From Oleiagrimonas sp. (lineage in GTDB: Bacteria; Pseudomonadota; Gammaproteobacteria; Xanthomonadales; Rhodanobacteraceae): a stretch of DNA of 41,458 nucleotides. Location: assembly GCF_027858935.1 (NCBI RefSeq), contig NZ_JAQIBU010000046.1:1-41458 (forward strand), given 5' to 3'. Under the pieces are notes generated by a model. It worked only from the letters and a program-made list of their open reading frames with translations. It ran no database searches and was not told the origin of the DNA. The stretch's first letter is position 1. Every line of letters begins with the position of its first letter. The position numbers and the translations under genes were made by a program. Below, in pieces: positions 19,676-30,095 of this stretch.

Positions 19676-20116
19676 TCAACGGGCTTCGAGCCAGAAGGTC
19701 ACGGGCCCGTCATTGGTCAGCCGTACTTCCATATGGGCACGAAAACGTCCGGTTTCCACCCCCGGGTGCGTGTCTCGGGCCAGTTCGACCAGGCGGTCGA
19801 ACCATTGCCGGGCATGTTCCGGGCTGGCGGCACGGGTGAAACTGGCCCGCGTGCCCTTGGCGGTGTCGGCCGCCAGGGTGAACTGACTGACCAGCAGCAG
19901 GCCGCCGCCGGTATCGGACAGGGCTCGGTTCATGCGGCCCTCGGCGTCGGCAAACACCCGGTAGCCCAGCAGCCGTTCGAGCATGCGCCGGGCCTGCTTC
20001 TCGCCGTCTTCCGGCTGCACGGCGATGAAGGCCAGCAGTCCAGGGCCTATCGCGCCGACGGTCTCGCCGTCGACCACGACGCTGGCTTCGGTAACGCGTT
20101 GGATCAGGGCAATCAT
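19676..20116 (-). CDS. dtd: D-aminoacyl-tRNA deacylase
   Basis: 'MIALIQRVTEASVVVDGE..GAIGPGLLAFIAV', 'LLLVSQFTLAADTAKGTRASFTRAASPEHA', 'VETGRFRAHMEVRLTNDGPVTFWLE'. Confidence 0.97.
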   Translation of the reverse strand: MIALIQRVTEASVVVDGETVGAIGPGLLAFIAVQPEDGEKQARRMLERLLGYRVFADAEGRMNRALSDTGGGLLLVSQFTLAADTAKGTRASFTRAASPEHARQWFDRLVELARDTHPGVETGRFRAHMEVRLTNDGPVTFWLEAR

Positions 20117-20220
20117 GGCGGACGGCATGCAGGCATCGGACAGCAGACACCGAGCCTGCAGCAGGCGAGCCCGCACCGCAAGCGCGCCACGAGGCCTCGC
20201 CGCTTCGCTACACTTTACGG

Positions 20221-21144
20221 ATGCGATTCGACATGGTTCTGGTCTATGCCCTCCTGCGCGTGCTGGCGCTGCTGCCGCTGCGCGTGCTGCAGGGCATCGG
20301 CGCCGCAGTCGGCTGGGTGCTCTGGAAGACCGGGGCCGGCGCCGCAGCGACCACGCGCGTCAATGTTTCCGTGACGCGTCCGCAGCTGGACGCCGACGCG
20401 CAGGATGCGCTGACCGGTGAAGCGCTGCGTGCGACCGGGCGTTCGCTGACCGAGCTGGTGCGGGTCTGGGGCGGCGGCGCACGCCGCGCGTTGAAGCTGG
20501 TGCGCGAGGTGCGCGGAGAGGAGCACTTCCAGGCCGCATTGGCCTCCGGTCGCGGACTGATCATCGCCGCGCCGCACCTGGGCTGCTGGGAGCTGCTCAA
20601 CTACTGGCTGTGCAGCCGTACCTCGATGGCCATCCTCTACCGACCGCCGCGCATGGCGGCGCTGGAGGGGCTGTTGCGCAAGGTGCGCGGCGACCTGGCG
20701 CCGGAGCAGGTGCGTGCCGAGGGCGCCGGCGTACGCACGCTGTTCAAGCGCCTGGCGGCGGGTGGCACGGTAGGTATCCTGCCCGACCAGAAGCCGCGCC
20801 AGGGCGAGGGTCGTTTCGCGCCGTTCTTCGGCCGTCGCGCCCTGACCATGGTGCTGCTGCCGCGGCTGGCCGCGCGCACCGGTGCCACGGTGCTGTTTGC
20901 CTTCGCCGAACGCCTGCCGCATGGCGGCGGCTACCGCATCCACCTGCTGCCGGCGCCCGATGGACTGGCCGATGCCGATCCCGATCGCGCCTGCGCGGCG
21001 CTTAATCGGGGCGTGGAGCAATGTGTGGAGCGCGCCTTTGCGCAGTACCAGTGGGGCTACAAGCGGTTCAGTCCACCGGCGGAGGGCGATCGCAATCCCT
21101 ATTGGCAAAAGGACGCGAGCGCGCGTGAGACGAACGCCGGCTAG
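20221..21144 (+). CDS. Lysophospholipid/lauroyl acyltransferase (LpxL/HtrB family)
   Basis: 'GLIIAAPHLGCWELLNYWL', 'VGILPDQKPRQGEGRFAPFFGRRALTM'. Confidence 0.9.
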   Translation: MRFDMVLVYALLRVLALLPLRVLQGIGAAVGWVLWKTGAGAAATTRVNVSVTRPQLDADAQDALTGEALRATGRSLTELVRVWGGGARRALKLVREVRGEEHFQAALASGRGLIIAAPHLGCWELLNYWLCSRTSMAILYRPPRMAALEGLLRKVRGDLAPEQVRAEGAGVRTLFKRLAAGGTVGILPDQKPRQGEGRFAPFFGRRALTMVLLPRLAARTGATVLFAFAERLPHGGGYRIHLLPAPDGLADADPDRACAALNRGVEQCVERAFAQYQWGYKRFSPPAEGDRNPYWQKDASARETNAG

Positions 21145-21470
21145 CTGCCGGTGATGCGTTTTTCGGCACGCCGCAGGAACACCTGCATCTCTTTTTGCGC
21201 TTGCTTGTCGCCGCGGGTCCCGGCAACGCGAATGCCCTGGCGCCAGGCTTCGGCGGCCGCCTCGGGCCGGTCCTGGGCCATGCACGCCTTGCCGAGCAGT
21301 TTCCACGCGGCCGAATAGGCCGGGTCGAAGCCCACGGCGGTCTGCAGGGATGCAACGGCCTCGGCGGCATGGCCCGCATCGAGCAGGGCGCTGCCAAGGC
21401 TGTAACGCAGCAGCGCACCGTCGCGTGGACCACCGACATGCGCGCGCAGGCTGGCGATGCGATCGCTCAT
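21141..21470 (-). CDS. Small TPR-repeat protein
   Basis: 'LLRYSLGSALLDAGHAAEAVASLQTAVGFDPAYSAAWKLLGKACMAQDRPEAAAEAWRQGI'. Confidence 0.75.
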   Translation of the reverse strand: MSDRIASLRAHVGGPRDGALLRYSLGSALLDAGHAAEAVASLQTAVGFDPAYSAAWKLLGKACMAQDRPEAAAEAWRQGIRVAGTRGDKQAQKEMQVFLRRAEKRITGS

Positions 21471-23194
21471 GATGAAGGGGGGATGTGCTGGTATCGCCAG
21501 TAGTCGGGCGAGGGCAGCAGTCGGGTCGGCGCGCTGGGTTCGGCCGGCGTGTGGCCGCTGCGGATGGCGCCCAGGGTGCTGGCCTTCCACAGCACCAGCC
21601 AGTTGCCGCGGAACGGCTGCACCAGCAGTGCGTAGCGAAGGTCTGCGGCGCTGGGGCCGATCTCGCCCTTGCGGTAAGTGGCGACCAGTCCGTCCGGATG
21701 CCGCGCGGCGAAGGCCAGGATGGCGCGTTTGCTGTGCAGCTGAACCGGGGACGGACTCAGGCGCGCGCGGAAGGTGAACTGCCCTTCGGGATAGCCGACG
21801 GAGGCCACCGCGTGGCCGTGGGCCTGGGCGCGGGCCATCAGTGCGCTGGCCTGGCGCAGGTCATAGTTGTGCCACAGCGTCATGCTGAACAGCGCATTGG
21901 CGGCAAAGCTGCCGACCAGGCCGACCACGGCGATGCGGCGCATCTCGCCCCGACCGCGCAGCAGCAGGAATAGGCCCAGCAGCAGGTAGACCACCCCGAA
22001 ATAGCGGCTGTAGACGGCAAGGTCCACCATCCAGTGATTGGCAAACACCGGGTGGCCGACCAGCTCCGGCAGCGCGAGCAGGAAACCGCCGAAGGCGAAG
22101 CTGCCAAGCGCCAGGAGCCCGCTGCCCAGCCAGGGCGTGGTCGCCAGGCGCGAGTTGCGCTCGCGCAAGGCCGCGATCGCGGCGGCCACCAGCATCACCG
22201 CGCCGGCGAATTCGGGCAACGGGTAGTACAGCTGCTTGCCGCTGATCAGCGAGAAACCCGCCAGCACCGGCAGCAGCCAGCACAGCAGCAGGCGCAGGCC
22301 CGGGTCAAACGGGCTGCGCAGCGAGGCCACGGCCACCCAGGCGCGCGGCCAGGCCGAGAACGGAAACAGCAGCACCGGCAGCCAGGCCAGATAGAACCAG
22401 AGCGGCTCGGCATGGGCGAACGAGTCGACCACGCGGCCCCCGGTCTGCCGGAACAGCACGTTGTTGGCGTAGGCATCGCCACCGATGTGGATGGCCGGCA
22501 GCAACCAGACCAGGAGGATCGCCAGACCGCCCGCCAGCGCCAGCAGGCCATAGCCGTACCAGCTGGCCTTTTCGCGACGTGCGTAGGTGCTCCACAGCGG
22601 CCCGAGCAGCCACGGCCACAGCGTATGCAGCAGCATCACCGGGCCCTTGGCCAGCAGGCCCATGCCGATCCAGAAACCGAACCACCACCAGCGCGGCGCC
22701 ATGCGTCGGGCGTTGGGCACAAGGCTCAACAGGGCCGCGAGCACGCACACGGCCAGCATCACGTCGTACATGATCTGCAGGCTGAACAGGAACGCATAGA
22801 CCAGGGCCGCCAGCATCCAGGGCGTCGCCTTGGCCACCCAGGGACGCTCCGGGAACAGGCGCTGCGCCAGGGTCATGGCCAGCACCAGGTTGGCTGCTCC
22901 GAAAGCGACCTCCAGCACGCGCGGCCAGACGTCGTTGACGCCAAACACGAACCAGCCGGCATGGATCAGCCAGTACAACAGCGGTGCCTTCTCGCTGTAG
23001 GGCGCGCCGTTGAACCAGGGCACGATCCAGTGGTGGGTGTGCCACATCTCCCAGGCCACGGCGAGCGGGCGGGTGGAGAAGTTCGGCATCGGGCCATGCG
23101 CGAAGATGGCCAGCAGGGCCAGCGCCAGCCATAGCGGCAGCCAGGGCCACAGGCCGCGCAGGTATTGAATACGGGAATAGAGCCGGGGTTGCAT
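21467..23194 (-). CDS. ArnT-like / GT39 (PMT-type) glycosyltransferase membrane protein
   Basis: 'ALAVAWEMWHTHHWIVPWFNGAPYSEKAPLLYWLIHAGWFVFGVNDVWPRVLEV' and multiple TM segments. Confidence 0.85.
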   Translation of the reverse strand: MQPRLYSRIQYLRGLWPWLPLWLALALLAIFAHGPMPNFSTRPLAVAWEMWHTHHWIVPWFNGAPYSEKAPLLYWLIHAGWFVFGVNDVWPRVLEVAFGAANLVLAMTLAQRLFPERPWVAKATPWMLAALVYAFLFSLQIMYDVMLAVCVLAALLSLVPNARRMAPRWWWFGFWIGMGLLAKGPVMLLHTLWPWLLGPLWSTYARREKASWYGYGLLALAGGLAILLVWLLPAIHIGGDAYANNVLFRQTGGRVVDSFAHAEPLWFYLAWLPVLLFPFSAWPRAWVAVASLRSPFDPGLRLLLCWLLPVLAGFSLISGKQLYYPLPEFAGAVMLVAAAIAALRERNSRLATTPWLGSGLLALGSFAFGGFLLALPELVGHPVFANHWMVDLAVYSRYFGVVYLLLGLFLLLRGRGEMRRIAVVGLVGSFAANALFSMTLWHNYDLRQASALMARAQAHGHAVASVGYPEGQFTFRARLSPSPVQLHSKRAILAFAARHPDGLVATYRKGEIGPSAADLRYALLVQPFRGNWLVLWKASTLGAIRSGHTPAEPSAPTRLLPSPDYWRYQHIPPSS

Positions 23195-23240
23195 GGGATC
23201 GAATCGGTGAGGGAAAGGGAGGGCGCCGCGCATGCCGTCG

Positions 23241-24275
23241 TCAGCGGGACGGACCCCAGTAACCGATGCGCCGCCTGATCTTGAGCTTGCGCCACAGGTT
23301 CATCGGCTTGCGTTTGCGGTTGCGGCCGCCGGCAGCAATGAAGGCCTCCACGGCATCCAGCACGCGTTCGCTGGATTGGCCGTCCTGATAGGGATGGATG
23401 GCCTGGCCGTAGTCGCGGATGGCGGCCATCAGTTCAGGCGGACGCGAAAGCGCGCGTTCGATTGCCGGTTCAAAATCCGCCGGGGAGTCGATGTCGATCA
23501 GTTGCGGACCCGGGCGACGGTTCTTGTAGGTGACCACGGGCTTGCCGGTGAGCAGGAATTCATTGAGCGCCGAGGAGGTATCCGAACACATCATGTCCAC
23601 CTGCGGAAACAAGTCCAGGATGTTGTCGTCCTCGGCAAAGCGCAGGTGTTCGTTCTGCAGCGCCTTGAAGCGGGCCACGGTCTCGGGATTCATCTTCGGA
23701 TGGAAGGTGACGATCCAGCGCCAGCGGCCGTCGCGCGAGAGGCGTTTCACCTCGTCGTGCAGGTTCTCCGCAGCGCTCCACGATGGCGAGAAGGTGGAGT
23801 GGTACAGGATCACCGGCGGGTCGCGCAGCGGTGCCGGGTGGTCGGGCTGGAACACTTCCACGAACGGATCCAGTTTCGGCCAGCCGGTCTGCGCCACGCT
23901 GAAATGGCCCAGCGGGTCGGCCATCGCCGAGAAGGAGGCGGTGTCGCGCGGACCAGTGGTGCAGTACAGGTCGAAGAAGCCGCGGATATAGATGTGCCGG
24001 GGCTTGCCGGCATCGAAACCGTGGAACACTTCGGTCTTCACGCCGGGAAAGAAATGTGGCACGGCATTGGACGGCGTGAGCACCGCGCGCGGCTTCCAGG
24101 CCCGGACTTCCTCGGTGGTGCGCAGCCAGGACTCGCCTTCGACCAGATCCTCGCCGCCGGGGCCGTCAAAGAACCACGCCGCCTGGTCGCCGCGCGCGCG
24201 AATGGCGTCCTGCAGCGGACGCAGGATGGCCAGGGCATAGCGCTCGGAGCCGTATAGAAGGTAATGACGTGGCAT
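23241..24275 (-). CDS. CDP-glycerol glycerophosphotransferase-like protein (TagB/F-type fold)
   Basis: 'VILYHSTFSPSWSAAENLHDEV', 'WIVTFHPKMNPETVARFKAL', 'DMMCSDTSSALNEFLLTGKPVVTYKNRRPGPQLIDI'. Confidence 0.75.
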   Translation of the reverse strand: MPRHYLLYGSERYALAILRPLQDAIRARGDQAAWFFDGPGGEDLVEGESWLRTTEEVRAWKPRAVLTPSNAVPHFFPGVKTEVFHGFDAGKPRHIYIRGFFDLYCTTGPRDTASFSAMADPLGHFSVAQTGWPKLDPFVEVFQPDHPAPLRDPPVILYHSTFSPSWSAAENLHDEVKRLSRDGRWRWIVTFHPKMNPETVARFKALQNEHLRFAEDDNILDLFPQVDMMCSDTSSALNEFLLTGKPVVTYKNRRPGPQLIDIDSPADFEPAIERALSRPPELMAAIRDYGQAIHPYQDGQSSERVLDAVEAFIAAGGRNRKRKPMNLWRKLKIRRRIGYWGPSR

Positions 24276-24280
24276 GGCGA

Positions 24281-25096
24281 TCAGCGATCCAGTTCGTGAC
24301 GTTTGAGCAGGTCGGCGGCCATCTCCACCGAGTCGGGGTTCACGCACATCTCGTAGTAGCGCATGCGCTTGTAGACCGCGTACGAGGCGGCGGTCTGCGC
24401 GACCACGAAACCACGCCACCCGTCGAGTATGGCCAGACGCAGGACATAGTCCTTGATGAAACTGCTGAGAAACACCAGCGGACAGTCCCACATGCGTGGC
24501 GCGCGTTTCTTCTGGCGCCAGTCGCGCGCCTTGAGTTCGGCATAACGCAGCACCTTGAGCCCCTTGTGCACCAGCGTCGGGTTGTGCAGGTGCTCGAAGG
24601 GGGCCATGAACTGGACCTCGCGTCCGTCCCAGGCCAGCGACTCGTGCACGCGGACATCGCGCCAGCGGGCGCGGTCGCGGTGGTACAGGCGGGTCATGTG
24701 TTCGCCGACCATCGGCCGGTACCAGCGCATCGGTGCACCCATGAACAAGGTGCGCCTGCGCAACGTGCCGACGGCGGCATCGGAGGCCATCACTTCGGGC
24801 AGGCGCCGCTCCAGCTCGGCGGCCAGTTCCGGCGACAGGTACTCGTCGGCATCCAGGGCAAGGATCCACTTGTTCGCACACTGGGTGGTGGCGAAGTTGC
24901 GCTGCGGTCCGAAGCCCAGCCAGTCCTGATGCACCACGCGAGCGCCGTGGTCGCGGGCGATCATGCAGGTGGCGTCACTGCTGCCGCAGTCGACCACAAG
25001 CTTGTCGCCGGCGAACGGCACGCTGTCCAGGCAGCGGGCGATGTTCGCGGCCTCGTTGTGGGTCATCACGACCAGGGTCAGCGCGAGCTTGGGCAT
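24281..25096 (-). CDS. Family 2 glycosyltransferase (WaaE/KdtX-like)
   Basis: 'LTLVVMTHNEAANIARCLDSVPFAGDKLVVDCGSSDAT..IARDHGARVVHQDWLGFGPQRNFA', 'WILALDADEYLSPELAAEL'. Confidence 0.9.
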   Translation of the reverse strand: MPKLALTLVVMTHNEAANIARCLDSVPFAGDKLVVDCGSSDATCMIARDHGARVVHQDWLGFGPQRNFATTQCANKWILALDADEYLSPELAAELERRLPEVMASDAAVGTLRRRTLFMGAPMRWYRPMVGEHMTRLYHRDRARWRDVRVHESLAWDGREVQFMAPFEHLHNPTLVHKGLKVLRYAELKARDWRQKKRAPRMWDCPLVFLSSFIKDYVLRLAILDGWRGFVVAQTAASYAVYKRMRYYEMCVNPDSVEMAADLLKRHELDR

Positions 25097-25255
25097 GCGG
25101 GCATTCTAGCCGAGATCGGCCCGGCTTCACGGCCGCCGGGCCCGGTAAAACCAGTGGTGCCGGCATTGCGGACGTTGAGGCGAACTGTGCTGGGCTTTTC
25201 AGGGCACAGCAGCTGATCGCGGCTTCACAGGAGGACGCTGTCACGTGCAATGGGG

Positions 25256-25286
25256 TTCACACGTTTCATGACATGATCCGTGTGAA
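25256..25286. repeat. 31-nt near-perfect palindrome TTCACACG-tt-TCATG-A-CATGA-tc-CGTGTGAA in the divergent intergenic region
   Basis: Read directly; 13 of 15 position pairs complementary around 25271. Confidence 0.9.
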
Positions 25287-25590
25287 ACTTGTGACTCCCT
25301 TCTGAGTGCACCATGCATGGTTTAGGCAGCCTGCCAGGGGCCGGAAGAGCTTGGTATTGGAGGCCCGATATGCGAAGTGGTGCAGTCGAAGTGTGTGGGT
25401 TCAGGCCAAGGCAGCCTTTGACCCGCGCTGCCGCCGGCCCCTTTGCGCGGAGTCCGTCGAACCGGCTTGTATCCGCGTGGCACACACGAGGCGCAAGGCA
25501 GGCACTTCTGGACGTTCCGCGTGGTCCAATTGCACGACTATCATATGGACGTGATCGACTCCATCCACCTCTCAGGACATCCGGACCGCC

Positions 25591-26529
<939 letters not shown>

Positions 26530-26535
26530 TCGGAC

Positions 26536-27489
26536 ATGACAGAACCCGCCACGTTTTCTGTCGTCGTAACCAGTTACAACTACCGCGATTTCATCGAGAC
26601 GGCGGTTGACGCCGCACTGGCGCAGACGCGCGCGCCCAAGCAGGTGATCGTGGTGGACGACGGTTCCACTGACGGTACCCCCGAGCTGCTGCGCAAGCGT
26701 TACGGCGAGGATCCGCGCGTGACCTTGCTGCTCTGCGAAAATGGCGGCCAGCTGACCGCCTTTCACCGCGGACTGGAAGCATGCTCCGGTGACGTGATCT
26801 GTTTCCTGGATGCCGACGATACCTGGGGTCCGGAGTATCTGGCGCGGATCGGCGAGTTGTACGACGCGCGATCGGACATCGATTTCGTGTTCTCGGACCT
26901 GCAGTTGTTCGGCGACGAAAACCACTGGATGGGCTATGCCGACCGTGCGCTGGATCTGGGCTATACCGCCATCAGCACCTACATGCTGGTGCACTGGTAC
27001 GGTGCGCCGACCTCGGCGATCTCGTTGCGCGCGGTGTGGGCGCGACGGGTGCTGGACCTGCCGGAAAGCTTCCGTGCCAACTGGCGGCTGTCGGCGGACA
27101 ACTGCCTGGTCTACGGCACCAGCGTGCTGGGCGGTCGCAAGTACTACCTGCCCACCCGGAGCGTTCGCTACCGCATCCATGGTCGAAATGGATGGTGGGG
27201 GCAGCGCACCCGCGTCAACGAGTACCACAACCGGATTCGTTCGCGTTGCCTGATCGAGCACTATGCACGCAGCATCGGGTTGAACGACAACTGCCTGGAA
27301 AGCACCAAGCACGAGTTCAAGACCAAACCCGAGGCGACCTGGCGCGAGGCCAAGCGTTACGCGATGCTGGTGCGCATGCGGCGCGGCAACTGGTGGAAGA
27401 ATCTGGAACGCGCTGTCGCGATCCTGTGGCCGGCGTGGAAACACCGCAGCAAGGCTCCCAGGGAATACCGTGACCTTTCGAGTTCATAG
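26536..27489 (+). CDS. Family 2 glycosyltransferase
   Basis: 'FSVVVTSYNYRDFIETAVDAALAQTRAPKQVIVVDDGSTDGTPELL', 'ICFLDADDTW'. Confidence 0.92.
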   Translation: MTEPATFSVVVTSYNYRDFIETAVDAALAQTRAPKQVIVVDDGSTDGTPELLRKRYGEDPRVTLLLCENGGQLTAFHRGLEACSGDVICFLDADDTWGPEYLARIGELYDARSDIDFVFSDLQLFGDENHWMGYADRALDLGYTAISTYMLVHWYGAPTSAISLRAVWARRVLDLPESFRANWRLSADNCLVYGTSVLGGRKYYLPTRSVRYRIHGRNGWWGQRTRVNEYHNRIRSRCLIEHYARSIGLNDNCLESTKHEFKTKPEATWREAKRYAMLVRMRRGNWWKNLERAVAILWPAWKHRSKAPREYRDLSSS

Positions 27490-27504
27490 GCAAAGGAGCG
27501 CGGG

Positions 27505-28341
27505 TTGCGTATCAGCGTCGTTGTCATCACCTACAACTGGCCCGAGGCTCTGGCCGCGGTACTGGACGGTTTGGCGCGCCAATGCGAATTGCCGTACGAG
27601 GTGATCATCACCGATGACGGCTCCGGGCCAGCCACGCGCGAGCTGGTGGTCGGGATCGCAAGCGATTTCCCGACCCGCCTGGTGCACCTGTGGCAAGCCG
27701 ACGACGGTGCGCGCATGAGTCGAGCGCGCAACCGCGGTATCGCCGCTGCGCAGGGGGACTACATCGTGCTCATGGACGGCGATATGGTCCCGGACCGGCG
27801 CTTTGTCGCCGACCACCACGCTTTCGCGCAGCGCGGCTGCTTTGTGCAAGGCTCGCGCATGTTGCCCAACGAGGCTGCGAGCCGGCGCATGCTGGCCCGG
27901 AACAGGTTCCGGCCGCACTTCTTCAGCCGCGGACTGGAACGACGCCGGCACGCCTTGCGTGCCGGTTGGCTGGCGCATCTGGTGGCGCGGCCGAAAGTCA
28001 GTCGGCGCGGCATCAAGAGCTGCAACATGGGCTTCTGGCGCGAGGACCTGATCGCCATCAACGGTTTCAACGAGGCCATGATCGGCTGGGGCCGCGAGGA
28101 CGCCGAGCTGGCCGTGCGCGCTTTCAACCACGGATTGCTGCGCCGCGACCTGCGTTTCGCCGGCATGGCCACCCACTTGTGGCATCGCAGTCGCAAGTAC
28201 CGCGGCCGCGACGTCAATGACGACATTCTAGACGCCACCGTGACTCAGGGCCTGAGCCGCTGCGAACTGGGCATCGACACCCATCTGGCCGAATTCACCG
28301 TGCCGCCGCAGGACCTGCGCACCGACATCGGAGCGGTGTAG
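27505..28341 (+). CDS. Family 2 glycosyltransferase with galactosyltransferase-type C-terminus
   Basis: 'RISVVVITYNWPEALAAVLDGLARQCELPYEVIITDDGSG', 'SRARNRGIAAAQGDYIVLMDGDMV', 'AMIGWGREDAELAVRAFNHGL'; TTG start. Confidence 0.9.
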   Translation: MRISVVVITYNWPEALAAVLDGLARQCELPYEVIITDDGSGPATRELVVGIASDFPTRLVHLWQADDGARMSRARNRGIAAAQGDYIVLMDGDMVPDRRFVADHHAFAQRGCFVQGSRMLPNEAASRRMLARNRFRPHFFSRGLERRRHALRAGWLAHLVARPKVSRRGIKSCNMGFWREDLIAINGFNEAMIGWGREDAELAVRAFNHGLLRRDLRFAGMATHLWHRSRKYRGRDVNDDILDATVTQGLSRCELGIDTHLAEFTVPPQDLRTDIGAV

Positions 28342-28344
28342 CGA

Positions 28345-30051
28345 TCAGCTGCCGGATGGGCCCTTGTTCTTCACGCAGCCGGGCTTCAACGCGCGTGCCG
28401 GAACCAGCCACCAGTCGCGGCGATTGGCGTGGCCCACTTCGCTTGCACGATGGCGGTCCACGCAGGCGCCCATGGCCTGGCCGAGGATGAACAGCCGGCG
28501 GTGGACCGGGTCGGCACGCACCCACTGCGCGGCCTCGAGCAACTGTTGTGGCCATGGCTTGAGAAAACCGAACTCGGTCACGGGGCCCTGCGCCATCAGC
28601 AGGTTCTGTTCCTTCCATGCCACCAGGCCCAGGGTCGTGTCCGGTCCGGCCATGCTCCGCGCACGCTGCATCACATCCAGCCCCGAGCGCTCGCCGTTGA
28701 GCATGGGGTAGCCCCACAAGCCGTACAGGCTCCAGATGGCGCTCGCGAAGACCAGCCAGCCGAGTCCGGCACGACGAATGCCGAAGACCGCCGCCGCGGC
28801 CAGGCCGCACAGCCCGATCACCAGCAGCAGATCCCACAGGTGCGGATCCAGATGCTGTTCCAGATGCGCCGTCCATCGCGGGTGACTCCAGATCGCGAGC
28901 ACGGACAGCAGCGTGATCAGTCCGCCCAGTCCCGCGGTCAGGGCAAAGAAGGCGCGGCGCGGACCGGCCTTGCGTCGCAGCCCCGCCAGCAGCGGCCCCA
29001 GCGCCAGCGCCACCATCGGCAGCGCCGGCAGGATGTACACGTCACGCTTGCCCGGACTGATGGAGAAGAACACCACCACCAGCAGCCACCAGGCCAGCGG
29101 CAGGAGGTAACGCGCATCGCGCCGTCGCAGACGTCGCCACCAGGCCGGCAGCGCCCACGGCAACAGCAGCGACAGCGGCAACCAGTCGCTGGCGATGATG
29201 CCGAGGAAGTACCACGGAGGCTGCAGATGCCCGGTGGGCGTGGCATAGCGGTGCACGGTCTGGCCGAACAGGATGTTCTGCACGTAGGCGGCGTGCTGTG
29301 GGTCGCCGTCGGCATGTGCGATCAGCAGCATCGGCACCAGCCAGGCCGCGATCGGCAACAGGAAGAACAGCGGTCCCAATGCCCAGCGCCAGCCGCCGGC
29401 AATCGCCGGGAGGTGCCGCCATCCGCGACGGCGCACGGCCAGGTAGGGCAACAGCATCAGCAGCGCCAGTACGCCCACGCCCTTGGTCGCCACGCCGACG
29501 CCGGCAAACAGGCAGCCGATGGCGAACCAGCGCCAGTCCGGCCCCAGCAGCAGATGGCGCAGCAGGCCGTAGTTGGCCAGCGTCACCCAGCCCACCAGCA
29601 ACGGGTCGATCTGTGCGTCGCGGAACTGGTAGGTGAAGTGGATCGTCAGCAGCAGCAGCAGGGCCGCGAGCAAGCCGGCACGGTGGCTCCACAGACGGCG
29701 ACCGAGGTCGTGTACCAGCGCCAGCACCATCAGTCCCGACAACAGCGAGGGCAGCAGGAAGGCCACCCGCCAACTGCGCGTGATCAGGTAGAACAGGCCC
29801 TGCAGCGCCATGAACAGTGGCGGTTTGTCCGGATACAGCTCGTGGCCGCGGTGCGGGAACAGCCACTGGCCGTGCGCGACCATCCAGTGCGCGACCAGGG
29901 CGAAGCGGGGCTCATCCGACGGCCACGGGTCACGCAGGCCGATGCCGATGCCCAGCAGCAGCAGTGCGAAAGCCAACAACACCACGAGCTCGAGCCGCGC
30001 ATCGCGCAGCAGCAGGGGACGGGCACGGGAGAGCGGAATGGGCCGGGTCAC
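28345..30051 (-). CDS. ArnT-like / GT39 (PMT-type) glycosyltransferase membrane protein
   Basis: 'DPWPSDEPRFALVAHWMVAHGQWLFPHRGHELYPDKPPLFMALQGLFYLI', many TM segments; GTG start assumed. Confidence 0.85.
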   Translation of the reverse strand: MTRPIPLSRARPLLLRDARLELVVLLAFALLLLGIGIGLRDPWPSDEPRFALVAHWMVAHGQWLFPHRGHELYPDKPPLFMALQGLFYLITRSWRVAFLLPSLLSGLMVLALVHDLGRRLWSHRAGLLAALLLLLTIHFTYQFRDAQIDPLLVGWVTLANYGLLRHLLLGPDWRWFAIGCLFAGVGVATKGVGVLALLMLLPYLAVRRRGWRHLPAIAGGWRWALGPLFFLLPIAAWLVPMLLIAHADGDPQHAAYVQNILFGQTVHRYATPTGHLQPPWYFLGIIASDWLPLSLLLPWALPAWWRRLRRRDARYLLPLAWWLLVVVFFSISPGKRDVYILPALPMVALALGPLLAGLRRKAGPRRAFFALTAGLGGLITLLSVLAIWSHPRWTAHLEQHLDPHLWDLLLVIGLCGLAAAAVFGIRRAGLGWLVFASAIWSLYGLWGYPMLNGERSGLDVMQRARSMAGPDTTLGLVAWKEQNLLMAQGPVTEFGFLKPWPQQLLEAAQWVRADPVHRRLFILGQAMGACVDRHRASEVGHANRRDWWLVPARALKPGCVKNKGPSGS

Positions 30052-30095
30052 GTATGCATCAGGCGGAAGCTTCCGCGCAGCATAGCGCGAGCGGC

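Noticed and set aside
25310-25321. 12-nt palindrome ACCATGCATGGT
   Set aside because: Short perfect palindromes of this length are expected several times by chance in 41 kb.
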